Part shown: positions 22,570 through 34,100 of the stretch, in pieces
Layout of the letters: every line of letters begins with the position of its first letter
How positions within the stretch are numbered: position 1 is the first letter of the stretch
NCBI GenBank assembly: GCA_016858145.1
Contig: JAEHOE010000155.1
Coordinates: 62,001 to 126,000 of the forward strand
DNA: 64,000 nt
Source: Edaphochlamys debaryana
Lineage: Eukaryota; Chlorophyta; Chlorophyceae; Chlamydomonadales
Direction of reading: 5' to 3'
The notes under the pieces: generated by a model
What the model saw: the letters and a program-made list of their open reading frames with translations, nothing else
Told to the model about the DNA's origin: nothing
Databases searched by the model: none
Position numbers and translations under genes: made by a program

Positions 22570-25500
22570 ATGCAAAACGGCGATAGCGCAATGCCTGGGG
22601 CAGATGTGCGCAAGCTGCTTGTAGAGAACCGAGTCCGCGACATCGGGCACCTCACCGGGAAAGAATGTGTTGTACTTCTGGACTCGGCAACTGTAGAGGG
22701 AGCACTCAAGGTGAAGGATCGCACGACGGCAGTCTCGGCATTGTGCAGCCGTCCACCCCAAGCCCAAAGCGGTGGCTGGCTCTCTCCACATCACCCGCTT
22801 CGCCTGCAGGTGCTATCTGACTACCGGATCCTCTCAGCGCCGGTCGTTGCACCGGGCGAGGGCGATGGCGGGGGCCGAAGCCCGGCGCAGCATGCCGCCT
22901 ACTGGCCGGCTCAGTTGCCTGGAAGCGACATCATGGGGTGAGAGGGGCCGGGGGGTGAGGGGTAGTTCGGTTGGGGCTGGCGGGAGCTGCGAGAAAGGGG
23001 TTGAACTCGCTGCGGCGTGCTGACGAGGCCCGCCCGGTTATGCCTCGAGTCAGTCAGAGAGAGACACAGCCGGGGATGATGAGGGGGGAGTCAGAGGGAG
23101 GGGGCGAAGGGAAGGAGCGCCGAGGGCTTCACGGGTGCCGGGGCAGTGGCAGTGGCGCGCATGGGCCCGGTGCATCCAGGGCGACACGCGGAGGGCGAAC
23201 CGCGCAATCGCACCAGAAGGGTTCGACGGCATACAGCAGCGTACGACGCTTTACGACATGGCCGATGCTACGTGTTGCCATTGCACAGTCGAGGGCCAAG
23301 GCCCGGACCGTGCCTGACCGCCACCATTTCCGGGCCCGGTCCACTGCCCAAGCCCGAGTCCATGCGTCCCCCGTCCTCCCTGCCCCACTCAAGGCGCTCC
23401 TTCGCAACCCAACGCTGCCCTCACCCCTTCGCTTCCTTGCCTTGCCCCCCTCCCCTCCCCCCCCCCAAGGTTCATGTGCGTCAATGACGTTCTCATGTCC
23501 TTCTTGGACGGTGAGGACTGGGCAGGTGACTCACCAGGGGAGGGGGGGGGCGGTCACAAGGGGGAGGACGGGGGAGAGATGCCATGAGGGGGTGGATTAG
23601 GCCGTGCGCAGGCTGGACTGGAAGCGCTCCATTAGCCGGGCTGGGCTTGGCAGGTGGGGCGGAGGCGCGGGAGGGAACATGCGCGTGGGGTTACGGACCC
23701 CCCCGATTGACCTGGCCGGACGACCAGCGCCGATCCACTGACCCCTTCGTGCACCTCAGCGCCGCCCCCGTGGCCTTTACCCCCCCCCCCCCCCCGCTCC
23801 CGCTTCCCACTCGCCGCCTGCAGTCCCGCCGTCCGGTCGTGCTGCCACTGCCAGATTGTCGCACTGGCCCTCGCCCCTCCCCCCCCTCCCCCCCTGGCCC
23901 CCCCTTCGCGCTTCCCTCACTTTCTCTCAACCCCAAACCACTGACCACGCCCCCCACCCCCACCCCCCCACATGCCCGCAGCCTACGCCTCGGAGTTTGG
24001 CGACGCCGCCTTCCTGGAGCCAGTGGCAGGGCCCGAGGGGGGCCTGGTGCGCCGCGTCAGCACGGCGGGCGGCGGCGGGTCCATGCTGGGTCGCATGCGG
24101 CGGCTGGAGGCGCTGGGGGCAAGGTTCGCTCAGACGGCACTGCGGGACCTCACCTGCAAGGGTGGGTGGGGGGCAGGGAGAGAGGGAGAGGGAAGGAGAG
24201 GAAGGAGGGAGTGTAGGGGAGGGGAGGCAACGAAGGGGGAGGGAGGAGAATGGGGAGATGGGGTGCCCCTTTCCCACCTGGCTCGCCTCCCCCCTGCCCC
24301 CCCCCCCCCCCCACCCCCACCCCCCAGGCTGCGACGGTGACTTCCTGCACTCCCGGCACGCGGGCGAGGCCACCCTTCTGGAACTCATCATGTACGGATT
24401 CCTGGATCCGAAGCGGAGGGGCATGCACGAGGTGCGCAGATCTTGGATCCAGATGTGGATCCAGGGCGGGGCCGCCTCCTTGTCAGAGGGCGCAGACCGC
24501 CCCCCTCAGGGCGAGCACCCCCTCACCCTTTCCCCCCGACCCCTCCACCTACCGGCACGAGGACCAGGCACGCCTGTCACTCCCCTCCCCCCTCTCCCCC
24601 CTCCGCCCCCCCCTGTCAGGGCGAGAACCAGTCCAGGGTGGTCCACCGGGTGGCGCTGTTCGACTCCAGCGGCACCATCACCAGCGTCATCTCGCAGAGC
24701 GACCTGTGCAGGTGGGGGGGATGGGGTGGGGTGGGGTGGGGGGGGCGGACCTGACAGGGCGGGAGAGGGAGGGGGTGGAAGCTGATACGGTGGTGGTGGT
24801 CGCAATCTGCCGTCTTGCCCCTGACCTCCTCTCTCTCACCCCCCCCCCTCACTCCCCCGCCCCCATCCCCCCCAGGTTCCTCTCCCAGCACGTGGCGGAG
24901 CTGGGGCCGCTGGCGCTGCGGACCATGAGCGACCTGGGCTGGGACTGCAAGCCGGTGGGGGGGGAGGAGGGACCTGACAGGGGGGGGAGGGGGGGGAGTG
25001 GGGGAAGGGGAGGAAGAGTCCTGGGCTGGGACTGCAAGCCGGTTGGGGGGGGGGGAGGGAGAGGGGGGGGAGGAGGGCCGGGGCGGGCGGGGAACGGGGG
25101 AGGCAGGGAGGGTAAATGAACTGATAGGGAGACCAACCTCGCCAGGAAGAGGGTTTGGGGAGGGCGTAGGCCGGGGCCTGCGAGGACGGATGGGTGCGTA
25201 GAACGGAAGGGACCCGGCTGTGGATGCCCCAGGTCCGGTCTAGTTAGGGAGCCAGGAAGGGGACCGAGCGCCTAGGAAACGCGGGAGGCCTGACTGGGCA
25301 GCCCTCAGGGCTGGTAGTCACAGCAACAGCACGCCTTATTTAACCCTCTGCCCTTGGGACTCTGCTCGAAGAGATAGGCTCCTCTCCCCCCCCTGTCCCC
25401 CTGCCCGCAGCTAAACGCTTCCCTCCCTGACAGCACCCCACCTCACCCCACCCCTGCCCTGCCCCCTGTCAGGTGGTGTCCTGCACCCCCGAGACCCCCG

Positions 25501-26963
25501 CCCTTGACGCCATGCGGGCAATGGTGGCCGCGGGGGTGTCATCGCTGGCAGTGGTGACGCCGCACGCACACCACGGCGACGGACACCCTGCCGCCGGACA
25601 GCCCGGACAGGCCGCGGCCGGACAGGCCGCCGGACAGGCCGCGCCGGGCGGCAAGGGCGGGCGGCTGCTGGGGAACTTCAGCGCCAGCGAGATGCGGTGA
25701 GGGGGCGGAGGGGGGTTCCTGAGATGGGGCGTGTGTGTTTTGACGGTTGCGTGTGCCGGTTTGCATCTGGGCAGATGGGAGGGACAGATGGAGGGGCGTG
25801 TGGAAGCCACGGGCTGGGGCTGAGCGAAGGCGCGCTGAAGAGGCTGCGTGACCACTCTCGTTGAGCCCCCGCGCCTCGCCTACCTCCCTACGCCCCCTTC
25901 ACTTCCATCCCCTCACCGACCCCCCCCCCCACCCCCCCCACCCCTCCCCCCCCCACCCTGTCAGCACCATGACCGCCGAGCACTTCGGCGCCCTGTCCCT
26001 CCCGGTGGGGGAGTTCCTGGCTCTGGAGCACGACACGGAGTGGGTGGCGGCCAACAGGGAGGTGAGGGGGGGGGGTCCTGACAGGGAGCGAGGGGGGGGA
26101 TGCAAGAGGGTGGAGGGGAAGGGGGAGGAGGGGGGGCATCTGCCCTCCAGCACTGGGTCGTCATTAAACCTTGAACCGAACTCCTCCTCTCCCCAAGCCT
26201 CTCCGCCTTCCCCCTTAGCGCATGGAGAAGGAGGGCGTGCTGGCCTCCCCTCTACTCCGCTGTACCCCTCCTCCCCCGCTCCCCCCCTACCCCTCATGCC
26301 CGCATCTATCCCCTCCTGCCCCCCGCCCCCCAACGCCCCCAGCGCATGGATGAGGAGGGCGTCCTGGGCTCCCCTCCACTCCTTCTTTACCCCCCTCTAT
26401 CCCCCTCTACCCCCCTCACCACCGCCCCCCTCTATCCCCCCCCCCCCCAGCGCATGGAGGAGGAGGGCGTCCTGGGCTCTGCCGCGCACGCCTTCATCCA
26501 GGACCGCCTGCGCCGGGGCCGCCCCCACGCCCCGGGGGAGGAGCTGGGGCAGCGCCTGATTGTGGCCACGCCGGGGACCAGCTTGGCAGAGGTGAGGGGG
26601 AGGCAGGGGGGGGGGAGAGGTGAAGGAATGTGTGTAGGAATTGAAGGGAGTTGGAGGAAGGGGACTTCCTGCCCATCTCCGCGCCCATAACAGTACCCAG
26701 CTTGCATCAAGCAACCCCGGCCCCCCCACACTGCCCCACCCCCACGGACACCCCACCAGGTAATCCACCTCCTCGTACGGCACCGCATCCACCGCGTGTA
26801 CGTCGTGGACGAGCACGAGATCCCGCGCGGCATCGTCACGTGCACCGACATCCTGCGTGCCGTGGTCGAGGCCGCGACGCAGGCGGCGCCGCCGTCGCCA
26901 CCCAACTCGGCGACCGCCGTGGCGGCGGAGGCGGCGGCGGCAGGGAAGAACGGGAGCGTGTAG
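22570..26963 (+). CDS. CBS-domain protein (Bateman modules, SNF4/AMPK-gamma-like)
   Basis: Eleven exons give one open frame of 476 residues: 22570-22710, 22810-22937, 23470-23510, 23982-24161, 24328-24431, 24620-24711, 24876-24954, 25473-25696, 25965-26061, 26451-26591, 26760-26963. Four CBS-type motifs are visible. CBS1 has GALKVLSDYRILSAPVV (about residues 44-60). CBS2 includes ALFDSSGTITSVISQSDLCR. CBS3 has ALDAMRAMVAAGVSSLAVV. CBS4 has VIHLLVRHRIHRVYVVDE followed by GIVTCTDILRAVV. CBS pairs bind adenine nucleotides, as in the AMPK gamma subunit and the plant SNF4/PV42 family. The family assignment is moderate and the partner kinase is not shown. A Gly/Ala/Gln insert (25,565-25,655) interrupts CBS3-CBS4. 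It is single-copy in the window. Confidence 0.75.
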
Positions 26964-27944
26964 GGGAGCGCCTTAGGGCGGCGGAGGGAGGAAGCGCAGG
27001 AGGGGGTGGGGCGCCGCCGCGGCCTCCGGGCTCGGCCATGGCGGGGGTGGCGGAGGCGGCGGTCGAGGCGGCGGCGTGTGCCAGCAGCGGGAGTGCGTAG
27101 GCGGGCGCTGAGCTAGCTGAGCGCGGCGGGAGGAAGCGGCAGCAGAGGAGGGGTGGGGCACGTCAGTGGTGCGCCGGTGGCGCCTCCGGACTCTGCGGTA
27201 GCGGCAGAGATGTATGGCAGCAGCGGCGGTGGCAGCGGTGCCGGTGGCCCAAGGGAGCGGCGGCGGCGGAGGAGGGGTGCGGCGCGGCCCCCAAGGGCGG
27301 CAGAGCGGAGGCGGCGTCAAAGGGACGGAGCGGCAGGGGCAGGGGCAGGGGAGGGGCAGTGGCGGCGCCGGAGTGTGAGAGAAAGCCCCCGTGCCAGGGG
27401 CAGAGGCGGCAGAGGTGGATACGGCCCGGACCGCCCCGCGGGAGTGCGAGCTGACAGGCCCGTGCCCCTGCCACATGCAAGGCTTCAGGACTACAGAGGG
27501 CGGCCTGGGGGTGCGGGCTGCTGCTCGTGCAGCCGCAGGCTGGGTGCTCTGCAGGGCGGGAGGGACCCTCCTGGTGCAGGGGACACTGTACTCGCAGGGG
27601 CTACAGGGGCCGTGCTGCAGGGGACCTCTGGGGATGCCAAGCGGGGATGCCAAGCACAGCTGCGCCAGGCCAGGCACCCGGCACCCCTAGAATAATGGAC
27701 CATAGGGTGTGGACGAGGATGCGGATGACTGGCGACGGGACTGGCGATGGCAGGGTCAGGTGGCTGCCGGCGGATGACTTGGGGACTTGGAGTAGGCGAA
27801 AGCGCAAGGGCTATAGACCGAGTGCGTGGATAACGGGTGGCTGATTGGTGAATCGGCATAAACCGTACGGGACTTCCGTTGGGGACTTCCGTTGGGGGGC
27901 GCAATGCGGACCAGAGGCAATGAGGAAAGCGCACAGGGGTGCGG
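26964..27944. other. GC-rich region without a recognised gene
   Basis: Downstream of the CBS stop codon. It is rich in degenerate GGCGGC/GGCAGAGG repeats that give only low-complexity frames. I see no splice-supported exon or known domain. It probably includes the CBS 3' UTR. Confidence 0.5.
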
Positions 27945-28055
27945 GGGGAAAGCGGGGCGGGACTCGCGCGTGCCAGGGGACCACCGGTGGTCCGCACGTC
28001 AGGAAGGCTGGGAGGAAGTCAGGCCATGCCGGCAGGCTGCGTGCATCGCGCTCGT
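27945..28055. repeat. Third copy of the A1/A2 downstream-flank repeat
   Basis: Closely matches the segment downstream of A2 at about 52,914-53,020 and its mirror downstream of A1 (about 11,245-11,350), including ggggcgggactcgcgcgtgc. It suggests that the A3 duplication carried the 3' flank of the lectin gene with it. Confidence 0.65.
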
Positions 28056-28274
28056 CTCACGTGTGCCGACCATGCCGGGCCTGCCCGGCACCTGCCCTAT
28101 TGCAGCACTGCGCTCACCGCACGCACGGCGGGCCCACAGAAGCGAATATACATATGCATGATAGCAGATAACCACAGAGTTTCATGGGTTCAACCCAGTC
28201 GAGTATAATCGACCTCTCAAACAAGAGGACGCCACCAGCACCACCAACAAGGGTGTCTGCTCCTCAGGACAGGG

Positions 28275-28303
28275 CTGAGGGTCAGGCCGGAGAGGTGCAG
28301 GCT
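28275..28303. repeat. Small fragment of the F-box/LRR gene
   Basis: About 29 bases match the LRR-coding stretch at 20,683-20,712 in the same orientation (gggtcaggccggagaggtgc). Its complement encodes SLHLSGLTL. It lies immediately before a CCAGCCCCAG-type minisatellite. Confidence 0.6.
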
Positions 28304-28309
28304 GTGGAC

Positions 28310-28430
28310 CAACCACCCAGCCCCAGCCTCGGCCCCAGCCCCAGCCCCAGCCACCCAGCCACCCCAGCCCCCAGCCACCCCAGCCCCAGCCACCACCCAC
28401 CCAGCCAACCCAGCCACCACCAAAAAGACC
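28310..28430. repeat. CCAGCCCCAG/CCACC degenerate minisatellite
   Basis: Short tandem units of ccagcccc and ccaccca over about 120 bases. No coding sense is evident. It follows directly on the F-box/LRR fragment. Confidence 0.75.
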
Positions 28431-28454
28431 ATTGTTCCCTTGTCTGTCAATAAG

Positions 28455-28966
28455 GTTATCTTGTGTGTGCAGCGGGGTCCTCTAGCCTCGGATGCAGGTA
28501 CGTGCCAGGGGGGTACGTGCTCTCCCCTGGCACGTGCCAGGTAGGGGTGAGCCACCCCTGGTAGGTGCTGGGCCCTCTCTGGCCATGCATACCAGCAAGC
28601 TACCACGTGCCTCCGGCATGCACGGCATGAATGGACGAAGGCACAAAGCGCAAAAACGCACCACAAAGGGTGCGGTCCCAGTACCGGTAGCCCCAGCACC
28701 GGTCAAACATGTAGCGCAGCAACAGCTTGCACAAGTACATATACGAGTTGACTATTTATTGTTTGCATTTCACGCACGGACCTCACGTGGTGAGGGTTTG
28801 AGCAGCACCTAGATGGATTGAAAGAAGTGTGAAACTCGTGAAACAAGAAGACGCGCATCTATGGCCCCTGCCCAGTGGGCGGCGGGGAAACCCCATGCCG
28901 CATGTTGATAACTAGAGAGATTCCTCCTCATTATCCTCATAAGCGGGTAAGAAAGCATACCCACAT
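28455..28966. other. Diverged copy of lectin-gene 3' flank (A3)
   Basis: Contains stretches homologous to the region just downstream of A1 and A2, for example accagcaagc...ccacgtgcctcc at about 28,590-28,616 and gcatgaatggacgaagg at about 28,624. It is diverged and has indels, and it marks the downstream side of A3. Confidence 0.6.
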
Positions 28967-30384
28967 CTAGGGCGCCTGCCCGGTGGTGGGCACAACACGT
29001 CCTCCACTGCCCCCTCGAGGGCCTCTGAACTTCGTCCACACCACCACTCCCCCAACGGCTGCTGCCAGCGTCCCCACCACTGCCGCCACAGCGCAGCCCA
29101 CGATAACGGCAGTGGACGGTCCTTGCTGCTGCGGCTGCCCCTCTGCTGCTCTGGCTGCCGTACTGACGGATCTGCTGATACCGGGGCTGGGGAAGGCAAG
29201 TCCGCCCTCCACTGATGATGACTCGGAGCCTCCAGCCTCTGCCGGCAGTCCCTCTGCATCAGCTGACCTGTCGGCAGGAGTCTAGCCAGGCTGGGTGCTC
29301 GAAGCATCCTGCTCCAACAGACTGCCTGACAGCGCTTGCTCCCCAGCACCACCTTGCTTGAGGCCTGTGCAGGCGCGCGTGAGTGGCAGGGGTCAGACGC
29401 AAGAGACATCCGTCCAAGTTAGATTCAACTGATTGCGCCCCCCCCAGAGATAGAGAAAGAATAAGCAGATGCTCCATGTACGGCATTCGGCGCCCTCCCT
29501 CACCTGACGTGTCGGGCAGGGGTGGCGGCGTTTCCGGGGGAGGTGGCGGCGGCGTTTGCGGGGGCGGCGGCGGGGGTATTTCCAGTGGCGGCGGCGGAGG
29601 CGCCTGCGGGGGCGGCGGCGGCATTTGCGGGGGCGGCGGCGGGGGTGTTTCCGGTGGCGGCGGCGGAGGCGCCTGCGGGGGCGGCGGCGGCATTTGCGGG
29701 GGCGGTGGCGGCGGCGCTTCAGGGGGCGGCGGCGGGGGGGCTGAGGGGGTTGGCGGTGGCGGCATGTCCGGTGGGGGTGGGGGTACCCTTGGCGGCGGCG
29801 GTGGCGGCATGTCGGGAGGTGGAGGCACGTCCGGCGGCGGCGGCGGAGGAAGGCTGGGAGGCGGCGGAGGTGGGTGAGCCGGAGGCAGTGGGGGGTGCTG
29901 GGGTGGGGATGGCGGTGTGTTCGGCGGTTGTGGAGAAGGGCTGGGCGGAGAGGGCGACGGCGGCCGAGGAAAGGGTGGCAGTGGCGGTGATGGAGGCAGG
30001 GGGGAGGGCGGCTTGGGGGAGGGTGGGTTCGGGGAAGGTGGCCTAGGGTACGGGGGGTCCGGTAAGGGGGGCCTGGGAGAGGGAGGGAAGGGAGCAGGGG
30101 GCTTGGGTGAAGGAGGCTGAGAGAATGGGGATGGGGGCTTGGGGCTTGGTGGGCTGGGAGATGGGGGCTTTGGGGAGGGTGGCGACGGTGACGGGGGCTT
30201 GGGCGACGGAGGGTCAGGCGAGGGGGGCTTGGGAGAAGGTGGAGGTGGTGAGGGAGGGCGAGGCGAGGGCGGCTGTGGGCTTGGTGGCCTCGGCGACGGG
30301 AGGGGAGGACTCGGGGAGGGGGGCCTGGGGACAGGTGGTTGAGGGGAGGGGGGCCTGGGCGACGGCGGCTGTGCCGCGGGGGGC

Positions 30385-30888
30385 TTCGGGGGCGGGTTGG
30401 GGCTGGGCTGGGGGGCTCCGCAGGGCCGGTTGCGCACATACAGGCCTTCGCATGGGTAATCCATGTGCGAGTAAGCGGCCGCCCGGCTGACGTTGGACTT
30501 GAGCCTGCGTGCCAGGCGGATGGGAATGGAGGTGCGTGTCCGCGTTAGCTAGCGAGCAAGGCCGCTTCGTTCATAGATAGGCGCACGACGTCTAAAGTCT
30601 GCGTGCACAGGACAGAACCTGCGGCCGTCTCAAGGCTTTACTTCAGTCCCTGAGCCCTGGGCCTTGTGGCTCTGGTGCACGGAGCCAGGTATCGCTTTGT
30701 GAAAGCACTCACTCTGCGCGCATGCCGAGGGGTACAAGGGGCATAATGGTGCGTTAGTGACGGCAATGCTCTGTGTGCTGATGTACATCCAGCCATCTTT
30801 TCCGCGTTCAGATACATTGAGTGCACTCACGTCCCCACGTGTTGAAGCCACGGCATGTGCAGTTGGCGAAGCAGGCCTGGCGTGTCAA
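30385..30888 (-). repeat. PAN-b half of an internal tandem duplication in A3
   Basis: Almost identical to 36,621-37,124 (constant offset 6,236, most of it the LINE). It covers the short PAN exon, the intron and the exon with [11 protein letters not shown]1 and A2 have this unit once, so A3 duplicated it. Confidence 0.85.
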
Positions 30889-31174
30889 GGGAGGTGGGCA
30901 CAAGGGAGGCGCCAGAAGGGGCCACCAAGGTGCATGCGATGCTCAGACAGATTCACGTGGTAGGGGACGACATGACAGAGAACAACCTCATTCTTGGTAG
31001 AAAGCCAAGCAAACATACGCCAGGAAGAGCTATATATGCAAGCATCCAGCCAGCAGTAGACAGCACGTGTGCTCGTCAGGACACAAGGGACAACCCACCT
31101 GCGCAAGCGAGGAGTAGTTGTAGAGGTAGTTGCTGATGTAGGTGTAGCTCAGGGATGCCATGTTGTCGCCCAGG

Positions 31175-31187
31175 TGGTCCTCGAACT
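31175..31187. repeat. LINE target-site duplication, left
   Basis: The 13 bases tggtcctcgaact are repeated exactly at 36,301-36,313. Removing the element and one copy restores the PAN exon sequence seen in A1, A2 and PAN-a. Confidence 0.95.
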
Positions 31188-34100
31188 ATCAGCATCCGAG
31201 GAAAGCCGGTGCCACACAAAAACCCAGAGGGGGGAGAGGCGTACAAGTACCTCGGGGTGTGGATCACCCCCACCCTCAACTGGAAGCCGCAGATCCAACA
31301 CATGTCCGCCAAACTGAAGGAGCAAGGGGCGCTCCTTGCGCAGTCCGCAGCCTCACCCGACCAGAAAATCCGCATCCTCAAGAGCTGCCTACAGAGCAAG
31401 GTGGCGTACACGCTGACGTCCATGGCGTACAACCCGGCTGACCTCGCCTGCCTGGACCGCCAGCTAGCGGGAATCGCAAGGCGCTGCTACGGCATCAAGG
31501 GCAGCTTCCCCACGCGTGCCCTGCTGGCCCCCGAAAGCCTACTAGGCCTAGGGGTCGGCTCACTGAGAGAACTCGCCACTCGGCGCATAGGCAAAAGCCT
31601 GACCATGGCCCTAAACGACGAGGGGAGGCTAGGCATCATCACACGGGCCCTGCTCAAACTGCAAGCCAAGACAGCTGGAGAGCTCCCAGTGCACACGCTC
31701 CGGCGGGACGCAACCTACTACACAACCTTGAAGATGGTGAGCTTCCTTAGTGAGAATAACGTAACGGTAACCCACGACGGTAACGACTACACTACTGCAG
31801 CCAACAGCCTAACAAGACTCTGGGCCCCGGCTGCGGGCACAAGCGGCCTCACAAGCGCAGCCGCCCTGCGACCCCTCATGCGCATTATTGCGCCCCTGAT
31901 CGACCTCGGCGTGGACTTCCAGGCACTTGTTGACAAACGAAGCAAAGAACACCTCATCCCCACCGACCAGCTCAAAATGCTGTACGGCAGGAAGGCGAAA
32001 CGCCACCACCTCCTGGCCCTCAACCGACTGTGCGCATACCTCTCCGGGCTGGAGGAAGCCAAGCCCAGCGGTTGGGTGCCGCCATCCAAAGTCAAAACCA
32101 CCCAAGCCCTGCCCCAGGCCCAGCGCCGAATTCCCAAAGATAACCCCATCCTCACCAGCCTCATGCACGATACCAGCCCCGCCCTGCCCCTGCCCGTCGC
32201 GACGCTAGACAGATTCCTAGTCCCCCGGCAACCGCCCCCCGCCCGCGAGGGTGGCGTCCCCGCTGAAGCTGAACCCGCCGCAACCCCCGCCGCCGCACCC
32301 CTGAGCCCCGCGCGGCGCGCCGGAGACCGCATCCCCGAGCGCGGAGCGCAAGACGAGGACGCTGAAATGGATGATGGCCATCACGAGACGCACCCGGCGG
32401 GAGACGAGATGGAGCTCGATAGAACCGGAGAGGAGCTGCCCCACACTATCCAAACCCAGCCTGGCATCAGACCACCAGAGGGCAACGCAGGGGCGAACGG
32501 TGTGGGAGGGGAGGCGCGAACGCAGGACGCCATGGAGCTGGGGGACGGGGAGGGCGAGCCGGCCCCCGAAGGTATGGAGCTGGAAGGAGCTGGAGGAGAT
32601 CCTTCCGCTAACACCGGCCCAGCAGACATGGAGGCGGAGGACGAGGCTGTAGCCCCGCCGCAGGAGCAGCAACCCCAAACCGGCAACCCACCCGCCAGGA
32701 ACCAGGGAAGACAACGACAGCCACACAGACAGGATGGGCCCGCACGCGCCCCCAAGCGCCCGAAGAAGCAGCAAGCGGAGGAAAAGAGGCGGCGCGTGGC
32801 ACGAACCCGTAAGCTCAAACCGGCACAGGTGCCCATCCCCCCACGGCGGTACGACATGGGGCCCAGGCCGTACTGGGACATCCGCCTCTATGAAGAGCTG
32901 CTTGGCGACCAACTGCTGAGAAAGAGCGTTGGCACGGGATGGGCCCCGCAAGAGGGAGCCCCGAGGGATGAAGAGGAGCGCAAGCGCCTGAAGGCCGAGT
33001 GGCTGCGCACCTACCTCACCACAGGGATGGAGGGCTGCTCGATCCCCTGCGTCGCCGCAAACCAAACTGAGGCGATAACCAAGGTGATGACCTATATGTT
33101 TGGCCACCAGGACCGTGTAGTAGAAATTGTGGCCGAACTAAAGAAGAGACAGGACGGGCAGTCCTTGCGGTACTACCAAGTGCGGTGGGCCCCGACCACA
33201 ATCACAAGGGGCGCCCTCCCCCTATATGCGGCCACGGATTACCACCCGAAAAGCACGGTACCCTGCACAGCCCACCCCGATGTGCCGTACCTGATCACGG
33301 CCGAGTGGAACGAGACGGAAATAGCCGAGGTGAGCCTCCGCGAGCACGACAACTGGGCGGAGCTCCAAGCCGCCTTCCGAGCCAAGCAGGCCGAGCCGCC
33401 AGCCCCGCCGCCAGCCCCACAAGCCGCCGACGCCGGCCTCAGCGACCGGCAGCGGCAAGGTATCTGGGGGGAAGAGGGAGGAGTGGACCCAGCCAGCATC
33501 AAGAGGAAGATCAGGGCCCACGTCACCATTGACGCCACACCCCGCAACCCTGACGCGGACGTCGCCCCCCCCGGCCGGTACCTAATCCAAGTGGGGAGGC
33601 GGCAGAGGTACACGCTGACCCAACCCGACGAAGCCGCCTCCCCTGTGCACACAGACACAGCCTTTGTGTACGCCCCCGACGGCCGGCAAGTGGGCTGCCT
33701 GACCACCCAAACCCTGGCCGCCCTGCGAAGTCGGTGGGAGGACGCGCGCTCGACCCACCCTGTCAGGCACGCCCGGCTCTCGAGCGGACGAGGCTTTGCA
33801 GAGAGCGTCGCTCGCCTCCTCCTGCGGTACAGGGAGGGAGCAGGACACAAGGACCACCAGATTAGGGCGGTGTACGAGAGACGTCTCCCCCCACACCTCA
33901 TGGCCCGACTGCAACACGCCCTGGCCAGCGACCACGCAGGCGGCCCCCCGGTCGCTGAGCGGTACGCCTCCCCGCTGAACGTGTGCGACTGCACGCTAAC
34001 CTACTTCTCGCCGTACGCTGAGGACGCCCTCTTTGGGGCAACCCACGACGCCTACGCCCACCCCGCTACAGGCCTTGCCATCGCCCACCCAGAGCCCCAC

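Noticed and set aside
26964..27944. Candidate genes in low-complexity frames downstream of the CBS stop
   Set aside because: Only Gly/Arg/Pro-rich frames, no introns or motifs, and overlapping frames on both strands of similar length.
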